This document shows positions 33,501-41,651 of a stretch of DNA of 64,000 nucleotides, piece by piece. This DNA comes from Chloroflexota bacterium (GTDB lineage Bacteria; Chloroflexota; UBA11872), in the NCBI GenBank assembly GCA_026706485.1, contig JAPOYR010000010.1, positions 333,798-397,797 of the forward strand, read 5' to 3'. Within the stretch, counting starts at the first letter, position 1, and each line of letters begins with the position of its first letter. Made by a program: the position numbers and the translations under genes. The notes beneath the pieces are model-generated. The model saw only the letters and a list, made by a program, of their open reading frames with translations, had not been told where the DNA came from and searched no databases.

Positions 33501-35090
33501 GGACGCTGCCGGGAATTCGTCCAAGATCAATTGCGGTGCAACAAGTGATTCCCTTTGGCTGAGTGCGTCGCAAAGCGAACCAATTGCGCTCGGAAATACC
33601 CCCGGCTGCTCGGCTCTATCGTCCACCGCTCTTGCCTTGTAGTCCCAAAACGCATCGAACAGGTCGCCTGCCGTACTAAAGTTGAGTGGCTCGGAACGTG
33701 CCGCCTCGATGAACAAGTAAAGGTGCAGAGCTACCGATAGAAGCTCCATTTGGTTTCGGCTCAATGTTGTTTGCGTTATACCAGAAGCTCTGATCGCAGA
33801 TAGGATTGTGCTGTCGTCCAGTTTCCCGACGCCAATACGCTTAGCGCCATCCTGATCCTCGACCAACTCTCGAAGTCGCGAATCCTGGTCAAGGTCAAAG
33901 CTCCGACAGGCAAAGAGAATTCGCATCTTAGGATAGTTACGCACTTCTCTCAGTAGCGCATTAAACGGACCCCAAAACGCCTGCCGTCGTCCTGACACAA
34001 GGCTGAGCGCGTCTATCTGGTCCAAGCACAGGACAGACGTTTCGTCGCCGGCAAACTCACCAAGCGAGATAGCTGGCGAGTCAGGCAAACCGCGGCGCGT
34101 TCCAATCTCCTGGGCCGTAAAGTCGTTGGGAGTGAGCCAGTCCAGGCGGATCGCTAGGGTTGGGATGTTCTTGGAAGCAAGTTGCTTTAGCACCTGAGCC
34201 AAAACACAACTCTTGCCGCTGCCGGCCGAACCTTCAAGCATTACGTGCTTGCTGTCGCCCAACAACGCCTCTAGTACAGTGGTGCTTTCGTGCCGGACGA
34301 TTTCTGCCCGATTGATCAGCAGTGCTTCGACTTCATCGATACACGCTTGCGTAAGTGTCTGGATCTGCTTGCCGACGGCCTCATTACCCACCAGCTGTGA
34401 TTTCTGGACCCCGTGCCCAGCAAGATATTCCAAGAGCTCTTCCGCAGTGAGCGGAATGGCCACCCTTTGGGTCATGAAATCCGCGATCAAGAGCCGGACT
34501 GCTGTCGCGTCAATTGGATCTCCATTCCGCATCCGAAACAAAAAGCGAACACGCCGTTCGACATCTTCCTCAAGTTCTGGCTCACCCTTGGTTCGCACGG
34601 TCAGCAGTTGTAGACCGGCGAAAGCGGCCTGCTCGGTGCGGTAGATCGGGACGATGTACTTGCGAAACTGTCCCGACAGCCGGCCACTTCCTTCTATGTG
34701 CTGTTGGAACCTCTCAAGCGTGTCGCTCGACTTCGCCCTCCCGATTAGCTCTCGCAGATCTTCTGCGCTTGTGCCAGAACTAAAGAACCCGCAATCGCCT
34801 TCTCGTGTCTTCGCGATCAAGTCGCCCAGGACGCTCCGGCCAGTAGTGCCCTTCTCTGTCAAGCGGCTCAGTCTCCACTCGCCCTCGTGGTGTGAGCGCT
34901 TAACGGAATGATGCTCGTGAATACCAGCATTCGTTATTCGCCGGAAGTCAATCCCCGCACGCTCGTCGCCTAGGGCCTCAAATTCAACGCTTGCATAATC
35001 ACCCTCGATAAGGTCTAGCGCGCCATCGACGGCCCACAGACCTTCGTATCGGTTTCCAAGCTTGTCGGCTTCGCCACCAAGTCTCGGCAC
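30573..35090 (-). CDS. Giant STAND NTPase, predicted anti-phage sensor-effector
   Basis: 1505 residues. The N-terminus ('KLGNRYEGLWAVDGALDLIE', 'VEFEALGDERAGIDF', 'HEHHSVKR', residues ~10-70) has the pattern of Cap4/Mrr-like PD-(D/E)xK nucleases fused to STAND proteins. Residues ~285-295 hold Walker A (LEGSAGSGKSCVLAQ), and ~350-357 Walker B with following Asp (SVLCLDQIDAL). A winged-helix region follows. Residues ~620 to the end are a long alpha-helical array (e.g. 'DPVLAVRSVAVESLLAILDA', 'DESEAVRRAAGECWSALG') resembling HEAT repeats and probably used for sensing. Size and order match AVAST-type (Avs) proteins, which bind a phage protein, oligomerise and cut DNA. It is longer in the repeat arm than I would expect and is not assigned to a subtype. 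Less GC-rich than its flanks, suggesting transfer. Confidence 0.75.
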   Translation of the reverse strand: MPRLGGEADKLGNRYEGLWAVDGALDLIEGDYASVEFEALGDERAGIDFRRITNAGIHEHHSVKRSHHEGEWRLSRLTEKGTTGRSVLGDLIAKTREGDCGFFSSGTSAEDLRELIGRAKSSDTLERFQQHIEGSGRLSGQFRKYIVPIYRTEQAAFAGLQLLTVRTKGEPELEEDVERRVRFLFRMRNGDPIDATAVRLLIADFMTQRVAIPLTAEELLEYLAGHGVQKSQLVGNEAVGKQIQTLTQACIDEVEALLINRAEIVRHESTTVLEALLGDSKHVMLEGSAGSGKSCVLAQVLKQLASKNIPTLAIRLDWLTPNDFTAQEIGTRRGLPDSPAISLGEFAGDETSVLCLDQIDALSLVSGRRQAFWGPFNALLREVRNYPKMRILFACRSFDLDQDSRLRELVEDQDGAKRIGVGKLDDSTILSAIRASGITQTTLSRNQMELLSVALHLYLFIEAARSEPLNFSTAGDLFDAFWDYKARAVDDRAEQPGVFPSAIGSLCDALSQRESLVAPQLILDEFPAASGALASEAVVYVHCRTIRFFHESFFDYAFARTFLRKNSDLVQWLSSDEQHLFRRSQVRQVLAFLRDREPDRFRYLRTLSSLLESKSVRFHIKKVVLDWLGALPNPTSDEWQVIENLTDELDWHAWNVIANSVPWFDVLQEMGRWESWLSRDDEHIDRAIWLIRMTDVLNARSSVVAAMVESFRGGSSKWRDRLRSLVAGGYGYTSSEMQDLVIALISVGTLDEARPMIAINDDWWSIWYAPSIERPKFTARVLAAWFDRQCIRAIELGRNDPFGEETGLVTSSQFSAHVIEECATGAPCAFVRELFPRFASFDLRVPKRWIVAPGMHGKPDDQLREALAKAMRLIAKNNPTELDCIVGKERRSDGKWISALLLQTWSANPDYYAERIVRFLLRCPAQRLDIGYDVSMGETDAIAAVSRTAVAAASAVCSQMSFKQLESAILHFTPSWERDERFVGRTELALLRALAQERIAGTTHRRIQELDRRFPKASERGAARPPAAEHGFQAAGPPIPAEAQLSMSDDHWLSAMAAYAKPRATFRGGRFVGGAVELSRGLTTLVRKEPARFAALANRMDATHTPIYFEAILRGLTAHENEVGRSGTRDQACSVLRRIAHVGVQVPGREIANAIGALAEEDLSDDIVEMLVRVAQDDPDPESDKWQEAGGFGDPVTQAINSARGAAATALARLLFADKGRWTRLKPTIQHLVEDPVLAVRSVAVESLLAILDAHRGDAFGCFERLAEGADAILGYQFVERFLNYAIFRDYPAVRTVLRRMLKSSQPAAARAGARHIALAALWLDEAREDGDSLLGMGEVARVGAASVYAHNLSDKTVGVECEKRLRESFVDESEAVRRAAGECWSALGPDQIASRGPLIAAFAQSMDSGSDLTSLVHRLRNTQQPLPIELCDLAERAVLAYGSKASSIHFKEAGVAHNLSPLMVRLHEETSEPALRKRILDVIDKMVRAGFYGLNEQLRKQYER

Positions 35091-35610
35091 AATCCCTCAG
35101 ACCATCATCGTGGTATGACGCTCCTAGCCGTCTGCAATTGCGTCAACTGGGAAATTCAAGCGTACCGTAGTTCAGTACCGGCTCCGCCAGTTGCTGGCTA
35201 TTGCAGGGAAACTGATGAGAATCACTGGGGGCAGAGGCGCCGCCATTGGGCCGGACTGGACCAAACCATTCGTACATTACGTCGCGCGATGCCGAGGCTG
35301 GCGAACGACTGCCACTCCTAGAGGTGAGGTATCGAGGCCGGATGCCAAGCCACACGGCCGGAGGTCGCTAGCCCCTCAACGCTAGACACCCAGCTCAGAG
35401 AGACCGGCGTCACGACTGTCACGGTCGGTCCTCGGAGCAGCTGGCCCGAGGCGTGACAGGCCTCCGGCCAAATGGCGTCAGGGCATGAGGTCCTGATCGT
35501 TAGAGTCACAAGCCTAGCTGCCGGCAATGCCTTGGTGATGCTGCCGTGGTGGTCCTAGCGCCAATACGCCGCGAACAACGGCTCAGTACGCGCTGACGAC
35601 TGACGATCGA
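35091..35610. other. Non-coding gap with a decayed tRNA-Leu-like att site
   Basis: No gene found. At 35352-35386, minus strand, GTTGAGGGGCTAG is followed by CGACCTCCGGCCGTGTGG, resembling the anticodon-to-variable-arm part of tRNA-Leu (compare 12489-12542). It contains the exact 12-mer CTAGCCCCTCAA (35368-35379). Anticodon-loop length and T-arm are altered, so it is not a working tRNA. Probably an old integration junction. Confidence 0.45.
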
Positions 35611-36522
35611 CTAAGTGTCCGCTGACGTCCTGAGGCCAGAATCGATATCGCCCGGTGGCCGGACACTGGCAGCATCAGTCGGCAGCAGCGACTCCTCCCG
35701 GTCGGGGACGAACATTGGTGTCCACACGGCCCCGCTCGGATTCGCCAGAAACGCCGCTTCCCACGTCACCGCCACGACGAACCCGGCTACCAGCGCATCG
35801 TGCTCGGCCCGGTCGAATCTCCGCACTGCGTCCTCCACCTCCGCCAGCATTCGCAGCACCCGGGGCCGATGGGCGGTCACGATCCGCACCTCGGGAAACG
35901 TCGCGTACTCCCGCCGCCAGCTGCCCGAGAGACAGAAGCGCGCATAGCGCCGCAGCTTCAGCCCGTAGCGCCGCAACTCCGCCGTGCCCCGATCCACCTC
36001 CAGATAGATCCAGCGGCGCCGGCCATCCACGTCAATCTCGGCGATGGCGTCGGGGTGCACCGTCCGCCAGCTCCGCCCCACCTGATATCGCACCCGCGCG
36101 TGCGGGTCGGCCCTCCACTCGCGCAGGGTGGCCCCGGGATCGGCCTGACAGGCCTGCCGGATCGCCAGCATGCAGCGGTTGACGGCCAGTTGGTGATTCA
36201 CGTAGCGGGGCTCCAGGGCCTCGGGCCCGGCGACCGTCGGGATGTCGGCCAGCGGGATCCCGGCTAACGCCACGAGCACGTCGGCACCCGCGGCGGAGAG
36301 ACCGTAGACGTAGCCGCTGCGGCCGCCCCCAGCGCCCCCATGGAGGGGCTCGGCCCGCACCACCCACCCTTTGCGATGCAACCGCTGCAGGCAGATCTCG
36401 CAGGTGCGCCGCGTGGCGGTCTCAAAGGCCAGGGCCTGGACCTGAGCGGCCGTCAGCAGGCGATGGGTGAAGAGCAGGCGCAGCACCTGGAGCTGCCGGG
36501 ATCCCACACGGACGCGCATCAC
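35611..36522 (-). CDS. Replication-relaxation family protein
   Basis: 303 residues. The N-terminal winged helix (RQLQVLRLLFTHRLLTAAQV, QALAFETATRRTCEICLQRL, HRKGWVVRAEPL) and the following 'GYVYGLSAAGADVLVALAGI', 'PRYVNHQLAVNRCMLAIRQA', 'AIAEIDVDGRRRWIYLEVDR-GT' match the replication-relaxation family found on Gram-positive and Chloroflexota plasmids and integrative elements. There it is thought to assist replication or transfer initiation. Its start lies next to an array of tandem repeats (36540-37085) that may be its DNA target. Confidence 0.7.
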   Translation of the reverse strand: MMRVRVGSRQLQVLRLLFTHRLLTAAQVQALAFETATRRTCEICLQRLHRKGWVVRAEPLHGGAGGGRSGYVYGLSAAGADVLVALAGIPLADIPTVAGPEALEPRYVNHQLAVNRCMLAIRQACQADPGATLREWRADPHARVRYQVGRSWRTVHPDAIAEIDVDGRRRWIYLEVDRGTAELRRYGLKLRRYARFCLSGSWRREYATFPEVRIVTAHRPRVLRMLAEVEDAVRRFDRAEHDALVAGFVVAVTWEAAFLANPSGAVWTPMFVPDREESLLPTDAASVRPPGDIDSGLRTSADT

Positions 36523-36539
36523 GAGATCCGATACTGCCG

Positions 36540-37085
36540 AGGGCGTTGGGAATGGCGCAGACGCCGGATCTGCCGGGGCTTGGACCCCGCGGGAAGCGAC
36601 AACGTGAGGCTTGGGGACGCCAGGGGTCGTGGGTATGGCGCAGTCGCTGGAACTGCCAGAGCTCGGACCCCACGGGAATCGGGAACTTGAGGCTTGGGGA
36701 TGCCAGGGGTCGTGGGTATGGCGCAGTCGCTGGAACTGCCAGAGCTCGGACCCTGCGGGAACAGCAAGCTCGCGGCTTGGGGATGCCAGGGGTTGTGGGT
36801 ATGGCGCAGTCGCCGGAACTGCGAGAGCTCGGACCTCACGGGAATTGACAGCTTGAGGATTGGGGATCCCAGGGGTCGTGGGTATGGGGCAGTCGCTGGA
36901 GCTGCTGGGGCTTGGACCCTATGGGACTCGGGAGCTTGAGGATTGGGGATCCCAGGGGTCGTGGGCATGGGGCAGTCGCTGGAGCTGCGGGTGCTCGGAC
37001 CCTGCGGGAATTGACAGCTTGAGGACTGGGGATCCCAGGGGTCGTGGGCATGGAGCAGTCGCTGGAACTGCGAGGGCTTGGATCG
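36540..37085. repeat. Seven tandem 83-bp repeats (iteron-like)
   Basis: Seven copies of a unit around CCAGGGGTCGTGGGTATGGC, GCAGTCGCTGGAACTGC and CTTGAGGATTGGGGAT. Period is 83 bases; the first and last copies are the most diverged. 83 is not a multiple of three, so each unit shifts frame and a repeat protein is unlikely. No unique spacers, so not CRISPR. Position between the replication-relaxation gene and the coupling ATPase suggests origin iterons or a transfer-origin binding array. Confidence 0.8.
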
Positions 37086-37091
37086 GCCGGG

Positions 37092-37145
37092 AACCCGTAC
37101 CCCCAAGACGAGGATCGAAGAGGACGAGGAGTGGGGGTACGGGTT
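37092..37145. promoter_or_regulatory. Perfect 13-bp inverted repeat, possible oriT or origin hairpin
   Basis: AACCCGTACCCCC (37092-37104) and GGGGGTACGGGTT (37133-37145) are exact reverse complements separated by 28 bases. It begins right after the last 83-bp repeat. Such arms next to iterons are typical of nick regions or single-strand origins. Confidence 0.6.
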
Positions 37146-37347
37146 AACAGTTCCACGAAGCGAAAGGTCACCAATGCTTGACGAATGCGAAACATTGGGC
37201 CTCGTCCATCAGGTTTGGCGGGAGGCCGGTGCACGGCCCAGACGTTCGCGTCGAGCGCTCGGGCCATTCGAAACGCCTTTCGAGCACGCTATCGAGCCAC
37301 CTATCGCAACGTCATCCGATGGGTCATCCGAATGGCTGGCGCCGCGG

Positions 37348-38751
37348 TCATGCGCCCCCTCTCGGGTTGGGATCCAGTCCGTCCAACGGCTCCGACGTGC
37401 CCACTTTGACGCCGGTCGTGGTCGAAGGCTCGGGCGGTGTGGCAGGTTTGGAATTGGCTTCCTTGGTCTTTCGGGAGGCGTCCTTAGGCGGCTCGCCGTA
37501 GCGCTCCGCCACCAGCGCCTCGATCCGCGCCCGCGGCTTGCCCACCTGCTGCCGGCACTGGTCCCGCACTCCGTCGGCCGTCACCGGGTCACCGGCGGGG
37601 ATGGGCACCACCCGCGCCTCGAACGGGCGCGCCGGCCGATTGTCCACGAGCGTCGTGATCGCCATGTGATACGCCGGCAGCCCGTCGAGCTGCTGGCGGG
37701 TGAACGTCGGCACCATCTCATCGACGAAGTGCCGCACTTGTGCCCGCAGGCCTCCAAACACCACGTGCGTGCGGGTGTTGATCAGCACGCTGTCCAGGAT
37801 CGGCCGCAGCCGCGGATGGCCGGGGTTCTGCGTCGCCACCGTCAGTCCCACCCCGTAGCTGCGCGAGCGCTCGAAGAACGCCGCCATGTCCCGCCCCGTG
37901 TCCAGGAACTCCTGGAACTCGTCGAACACGGCGAAGAACGGTGGCCGGATATCGGCTGGTCGTCGGAGCACCGCCTGCCAGAATTGGGTCACCAGGATGC
38001 TGCCCAGCAGCCGCGAACCCGCCGCGCCCAGCGCCGTGTCCGCCTGGTCCAGATTGGCCAGCACGATCTTGCGATTGGCCAGCGCCCCGTCCCAGCCCAC
38101 CGCCGAGCGCGGCTGCACCAGGATGTTGCGCACCCGCGGGTCCTGCACCAGCATCGCCATGCGCCGCAGCGCCCCGCCGAAGGTCAGCTCGAACTGCCGC
38201 GTCGAGGTGCGGTCGACCTGGTTCTGCCAGTAGGACCGCAGGAACGGGTCGGTCACCTGCGGCAGCAGCGTCTGCCGCCAGTCGCGGTCGAAGAACAGCC
38301 GCTCCAAGTCGAGCATGGAGGGCTTGATCTGAGGATTGGCGGCCAGGGTGCGGAAGCCGTAGGCGAAGGCCTGGGACATTGACGTGCCCCAGTGCAGGTC
38401 CTCGCCCTTCACCAGTTCCTTCATCATCGTGTAGACGGCCCCGGCCACGCGTTCGCCCTCGGCCGCGTCCCGGACGTCCAGCGGGTTGAGCGCCACCGGC
38501 CACTCGGTGTCGGCGAAGTCCAGCAGAATCGTGTCCTGGACGCGACCGGGCGGCACGGCGGCCAACAGCGCCTCGACCAGGTCGCCCTTGGGATCAAGCA
38601 CGAGCAGGCCGTAGCCCTGTTCCATGACGGAGCGCGCCCACCAGTACAGGAAGGTGCTCTTGCCCACGCCCGTGGGGCCGACCACGAGGCCGTGTTTGAG
38701 GGCGTCGTGGGGCTTGATGCAGGCCCACTCTTTACCCGGATGCTCGGTCAT
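37348..38751 (-). CDS. VirD4/TraG-like DNA-transfer ATPase
   Basis: 467 residues. Walker A at about residues 23-34 (VVGPTGVGKSTFLYWWARSV), followed by 'YGLLVLDPKGDLVEALLAAV'. Walker B is in 'PPFFAVFDEFQEFLDTGRDM' near residue 265, and the arginine/sensor region in 'SYGVGLTVATQNPGHPRLRP'. The 'VLDPKGDL' and 'FDEFQ' blocks are those of conjugative coupling proteins and TraM-recognition-type ATPases. No N-terminal membrane helices, so it is a short soluble form, as in many Gram-positive or archaeal-type elements. The Pro/Lys/Thr-rich C-terminus may bind partners. ATGA overlap with the upstream gene. Confidence 0.75.
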   Translation of the reverse strand: MTEHPGKEWACIKPHDALKHGLVVGPTGVGKSTFLYWWARSVMEQGYGLLVLDPKGDLVEALLAAVPPGRVQDTILLDFADTEWPVALNPLDVRDAAEGERVAGAVYTMMKELVKGEDLHWGTSMSQAFAYGFRTLAANPQIKPSMLDLERLFFDRDWRQTLLPQVTDPFLRSYWQNQVDRTSTRQFELTFGGALRRMAMLVQDPRVRNILVQPRSAVGWDGALANRKIVLANLDQADTALGAAGSRLLGSILVTQFWQAVLRRPADIRPPFFAVFDEFQEFLDTGRDMAAFFERSRSYGVGLTVATQNPGHPRLRPILDSVLINTRTHVVFGGLRAQVRHFVDEMVPTFTRQQLDGLPAYHMAITTLVDNRPARPFEARVVPIPAGDPVTADGVRDQCRQQVGKPRARIEALVAERYGEPPKDASRKTKEANSKPATPPEPSTTTGVKVGTSEPLDGLDPNPRGGA

Positions 38752-39701
38752 GCGTCGCCGCTCTGCCCCAGGCGCAGGTCACGGCCGTGGGGCACGTCGC
38801 CGTAGCGGCCGCCCCAGCGCGTCCAGACCTGGGTCCCGACGAGGGTCTCCAGCTCGACCAAGGGCCGGCCGGTGAGCGCGTGGGCCTCGGCCAGGCTCAC
38901 CACGAAGCTGGCGCCCGGCCACCAGCCCTGATCCAGGAAGCAGCGGTCGAAGCGATCCTTGCGCCAGGGACGGCGGGGCACGAGCCAGTTGAATGCGCCC
39001 CGGGTGGGCTCGAAGCACGCCAGCAGCAGGTCGAAGCGATCCTCGGCCTCCGTGCGGCTCGGTGCGTGCAGCCAGAGCTGGAGCTGCATGGTGAGCAGCG
39101 GGCTGTGGGCCTTGGACTCGGCGGCCCGGGCCTGGGCCTGCATCTCATGGGTGGGCTCACGGCGCGTCGGGTGGTAGTCCTGGCCGGTCATGAGGAAGGC
39201 CAGCATCTCTCGCAGCGCGCTGCCGATCTCGCGCAACACGGTGCGTCCCAGCCCGCCGCCCGACAGTCGCTGCCCGGCGCGGAGTTGGGCGACGCAGCGC
39301 TGTGCCTCCCGGGCCCGGCGTTCGCCCGCCCGCGCCACGAGGAAGCGCACCGCCACGCGCTCGCCCGCCGTCTGGTGGGCGAGGCCGCGGTCGAGTAGGA
39401 CGACCGGGTCCTGGGCGAAGTCGTGGCGCAGCGGTAATGCCCAGTGCTGCTTGGGCGCCAGGTACGCGCGAATCGTATGGGGCGTGGGGACGTCCTCCCC
39501 GCTCGTCGGGGGCATGCGCTCACCGCTGGCGCCGTTGCTCGCGGCGGCTCGCATCGCACCGCCGACGTCAATAGCTCGTGGGGCGATAGCCCTGGGACGG
39601 TCGTAGGTCGATAGGGGCGGAGGACACCACGGCTCCGGTGCGCGTCCGGTGTAGTACGGACGCCCCAGCAACGAGGTCGATCCGCCGAGGTCGCCGATCA
39701 C
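38748..39701 (-). CDS. Conjugative-element protein, paralogue B
   Basis: 317 residues from a GTG that overlaps the stop of the upstream paralogue (GTGA). A shorter start at 39554 is possible. After a Pro-rich leader the core reads 'PHTIRAYLAPKQHWALPLRH', 'VLLDRGLAHQTAGERVAVRF', 'FVVSLAEAHALTGRPLVELE', 'TQVWTRWGGRYGD'. The same blocks in the same order occur in the protein at 39698. Four-base overlaps join both to the TraG-like ATPase, so all three are likely one machine. Family not recognised; no membrane helices. Confidence 0.6.
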   Translation of the reverse strand: MIGDLGGSTSLLGRPYYTGRAPEPWCPPPLSTYDRPRAIAPRAIDVGGAMRAAASNGASGERMPPTSGEDVPTPHTIRAYLAPKQHWALPLRHDFAQDPVVLLDRGLAHQTAGERVAVRFLVARAGERRAREAQRCVAQLRAGQRLSGGGLGRTVLREIGSALREMLAFLMTGQDYHPTRREPTHEMQAQARAAESKAHSPLLTMQLQLWLHAPSRTEAEDRFDLLLACFEPTRGAFNWLVPRRPWRKDRFDRCFLDQGWWPGASFVVSLAEAHALTGRPLVELETLVGTQVWTRWGGRYGDVPHGRDLRLGQSGDA

Positions 39702-40426
39702 GCCTCGGGCCCCTTGCTCGACTGCGGTCCGGTGGCGTGAAGCGCCTCGCCGTCGCCACCGCTCCATCGCGTCCAGACCTGCCGCTCATTTAGGGTCGCC
39801 AGCGCCAGCAGCGGCAGGCCCGTCAGCGCGTAGGCTTCCTCATGACTGACCAGGAACGTCGCTCCCGGCCACGACCGTTCCCCGGCGAAGCCGCGGTCGA
39901 AGCGCCGCCGGCGCCGCGGCTCGTGCGTCTGCAGCCAGTTGCGCCAGCTCGCGCACGCATTGAAGCCCTGCAGCAGCCACCCCATACGGCCCTCAGCGAG
40001 ATCCCGCGTCGGTGCCCGCACCCGGCAATGGATCTGCAGGCTCAGCAGGCGGGCGCGGGCCTTCGCTTCCACTGCCGGTGCGTCCCGTCGCAGCCGGGAC
40101 CAGGACGCGCGCTGGTGCACGCTCCACCAGAGGCTGCTCGCAAGGTGGCGGATGCGCCCGCCCAGAGTGTCGGGCGGCGCATGCCGCTCGGCCCACAGGC
40201 GTTCGGCCTGGGCGCGAAAGTCGCGCACGGTGGCCGCGTCCGCCGGCGCGATGATGAAGCGGACGGCCAGGCGTTCGTCGGCCACAAGGTCCGCGAACCC
40301 CTGATCGAGCGGGGCATGGGGAACTTGGACTCGGGCATGGTCAAACGGCATAGCCCAGCTTTGTGCCGGCTTCAGATAAGCCCGAATCGTGTGGTGACCG
40401 GGGGCGCTGCGGCGCAACGTCCTCAT
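39698..40426 (-). CDS. Conjugative-element protein, paralogue A
   Basis: 242 residues from the ATG at 40426, chosen by alignment with paralogue B. Matching blocks: 'HHTIRAYLKPAQSWAMPFDH', 'LDQGFADLVADERLAVRFII', 'FLVSHEEAYALTGLPLLALA', 'RQVWTRWSGGDGEALHATGP'. The domain ends in a helical region followed by the conserved Tyr-Ala-Leu-Thr-Gly loop. It is the first gene of the transfer operon. Role unknown; a relaxosome or ATPase-adaptor function would fit the context. Confidence 0.55.
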   Translation of the reverse strand: MRTLRRSAPGHHTIRAYLKPAQSWAMPFDHARVQVPHAPLDQGFADLVADERLAVRFIIAPADAATVRDFRAQAERLWAERHAPPDTLGGRIRHLASSLWWSVHQRASWSRLRRDAPAVEAKARARLLSLQIHCRVRAPTRDLAEGRMGWLLQGFNACASWRNWLQTHEPRRRRRFDRGFAGERSWPGATFLVSHEEAYALTGLPLLALATLNERQVWTRWSGGDGEALHATGPQSSKGPEA

Positions 40427-40985
40427 GTCACGGACCCCACCACCACTCGGGCCGCTGGCTCGGCTGCACAGGGTCGATCTCGACGGCTCCGTCGTTCGGG
40501 TGCTGCGGTCCATCGGCGTCGTCCAAGACTGGAGCGAAATGCACCGCCGCCAACGCATCGTGTGCGATTCATCGGGGGAACTCCTTGGCGGGTCGGCTCG
40601 CAAGCGGCAGTTGCGGATGGGCTCGGGCCGTCCGCCGACCGACCTGCATCTGTCACAGCCCACCGTAGGGGTAGACGGCACCCGGCGGAATCCAGGTTTC
40701 CGTAATCGCGCACCTCAATCGGGTCGGTGGAACGTGGCGTTGTTGAGTGGCTCGGTAGCGAGTCGGCGGCTAGACCGGCACACAGACGCGTCGAAGTCGT
40801 CGGTTTCGCGGGCAACCCAATCGCAGCTCAGCTACGCGACTGCTCCTATGCACCTCTTCTCCGAAATCCGAGAACAAGGCACTAACCGTTTTGGACGGCT
40901 GGCGTTGCCTCGGTCCGCTGCTGGCCGCCGTTGGGTCCGGCGACGCTCGTCGGCGCGTCGCGAGTGGCTACTAGGCCGATGCGCT
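40427..40985. other. No gene recognised
   Basis: Upstream region of the transfer operon. Overlapping low-quality frames only; no clear promoter found. Confidence 0.35.
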
Positions 40986-41315
40986 AGTGGTAGGGAGCGC
41001 GCGGTTGCACGTCGATCATGCCCCGCTTGGTGATCTCGCCCTGCAGGCGGCTGGGAACGTGCGTTGCGTCGGAACGTCCTGCCCCAAGTCGAGCGACTCC
41101 GCGATCTCGGGCGGCGTGGCGTGGAGAAATGCCACGAGCTGCGCCAGGTCCACGCAGGATCCCGGTCGTAGTCCCGCAAGTTGCCGCCTAACTAGCCCGC
41201 GCCGTGGGCCGGCGGCCGCTCGCGCGTCGCGTCCCCGCCGCCGCGTCGCAGTGCTGCCCGCCGGCACCCTGCAGATGCGGCGCTCAAGCCCGCCCTCGCT
41301 GGTGTCGGTGGTCAC
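40986..41315 (-). pseudogene. hsdR: Type I restriction subunit HsdR, N-terminal remnant
   Basis: A GTG start gives MTTDTSEGGLERRICR, as in HsdR proteins that begin 'MTTDTSERGLERLI'. Frame changes follow, through 'GSCVDLAQLVAFLHATPPEI', 'AESLDLGQDVPTQRTF' and, in another frame, 'SRLQGEITKRGMIDV'. These are the known N-terminal steps of this HsdR group (approximately residues 1-120 of ~1000). The nuclease and helicase domains are absent. At least two frameshifts and a deletion make it a fossil of a lost type I system. No HsdM or HsdS nearby. Confidence 0.65.
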
Positions 41316-41333
41316 GAGGTCTCTTTCCCGTCT

Positions 41334-41651
41334 TCAGATCTGGACTTCCTGCAACTCACCAGGTTGCGTCGTGACGACGGCAGCTCGAATCTCTTCGATC
41401 TTCGACCGAGCATAGGGCCAGGAACCCGAGCGCAGCACAATGACGGCCAAGCGTCTGTCGTCGAGGTTCTGCTGGTACCTCATGCTCTGGTCGGTGGTAA
41501 TCAGGACCTCGAAACCCTCTTCTTCCGCGATGTCCAGCAACTCACCGTTGCTCAGCGCCGCCCATCCTCTCGGTCCGGGCGTGTCGACGGTGTGTTCGGG
41601 AAGGAAGTTGCGGAGCGGTCTGGGCGTCCCCTGATCAAACAGGATTCTCAA
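41334..41651 (-). CDS. DUF5615-type PIN-like toxin
   Basis: 105 residues: MRILFDQGTPRPLRNFLPEH, 'TPGPRGWAALSNGELLDIAE', 'EGFEVLITTDQSMRYQQNLD', 'LAVIVLRSGSWPY'. The N-terminal Asp (LFDQ), the 'TTDQ' Asp and the spacing fit the Mut7-C/DUF5615 PIN-like ribonucleases that pair with DUF433 antitoxins. Overlaps the DUF433 gene by 17 bases in the usual antitoxin-first order. Confidence 0.8.
   Translation of the reverse strand: MRILFDQGTPRPLRNFLPEHTVDTPGPRGWAALSNGELLDIAEEEGFEVLITTDQSMRYQQNLDDRRLAVIVLRSGSWPYARSKIEEIRAAVVTTQPGELQEVQI

Noticed and set aside
35352-35386. Functional tRNA-Leu
   Set aside because: Anticodon loop is one base too long and the T-arm does not pair; only the leucine-type anticodon and variable-arm region is recognisable.
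36540-37085. 83-bp repeats as a CRISPR array
   Set aside because: Units are contiguous and similar over their whole length; there are no unique spacers and no cas genes.
36519-37106. A 195-residue Pro/Ser-rich protein on the minus strand across the repeats
   Set aside because: The repeat period (83) shifts frame at every unit, so the peptide is not a real repeat protein; open frames here follow from high GC and lack of stops.
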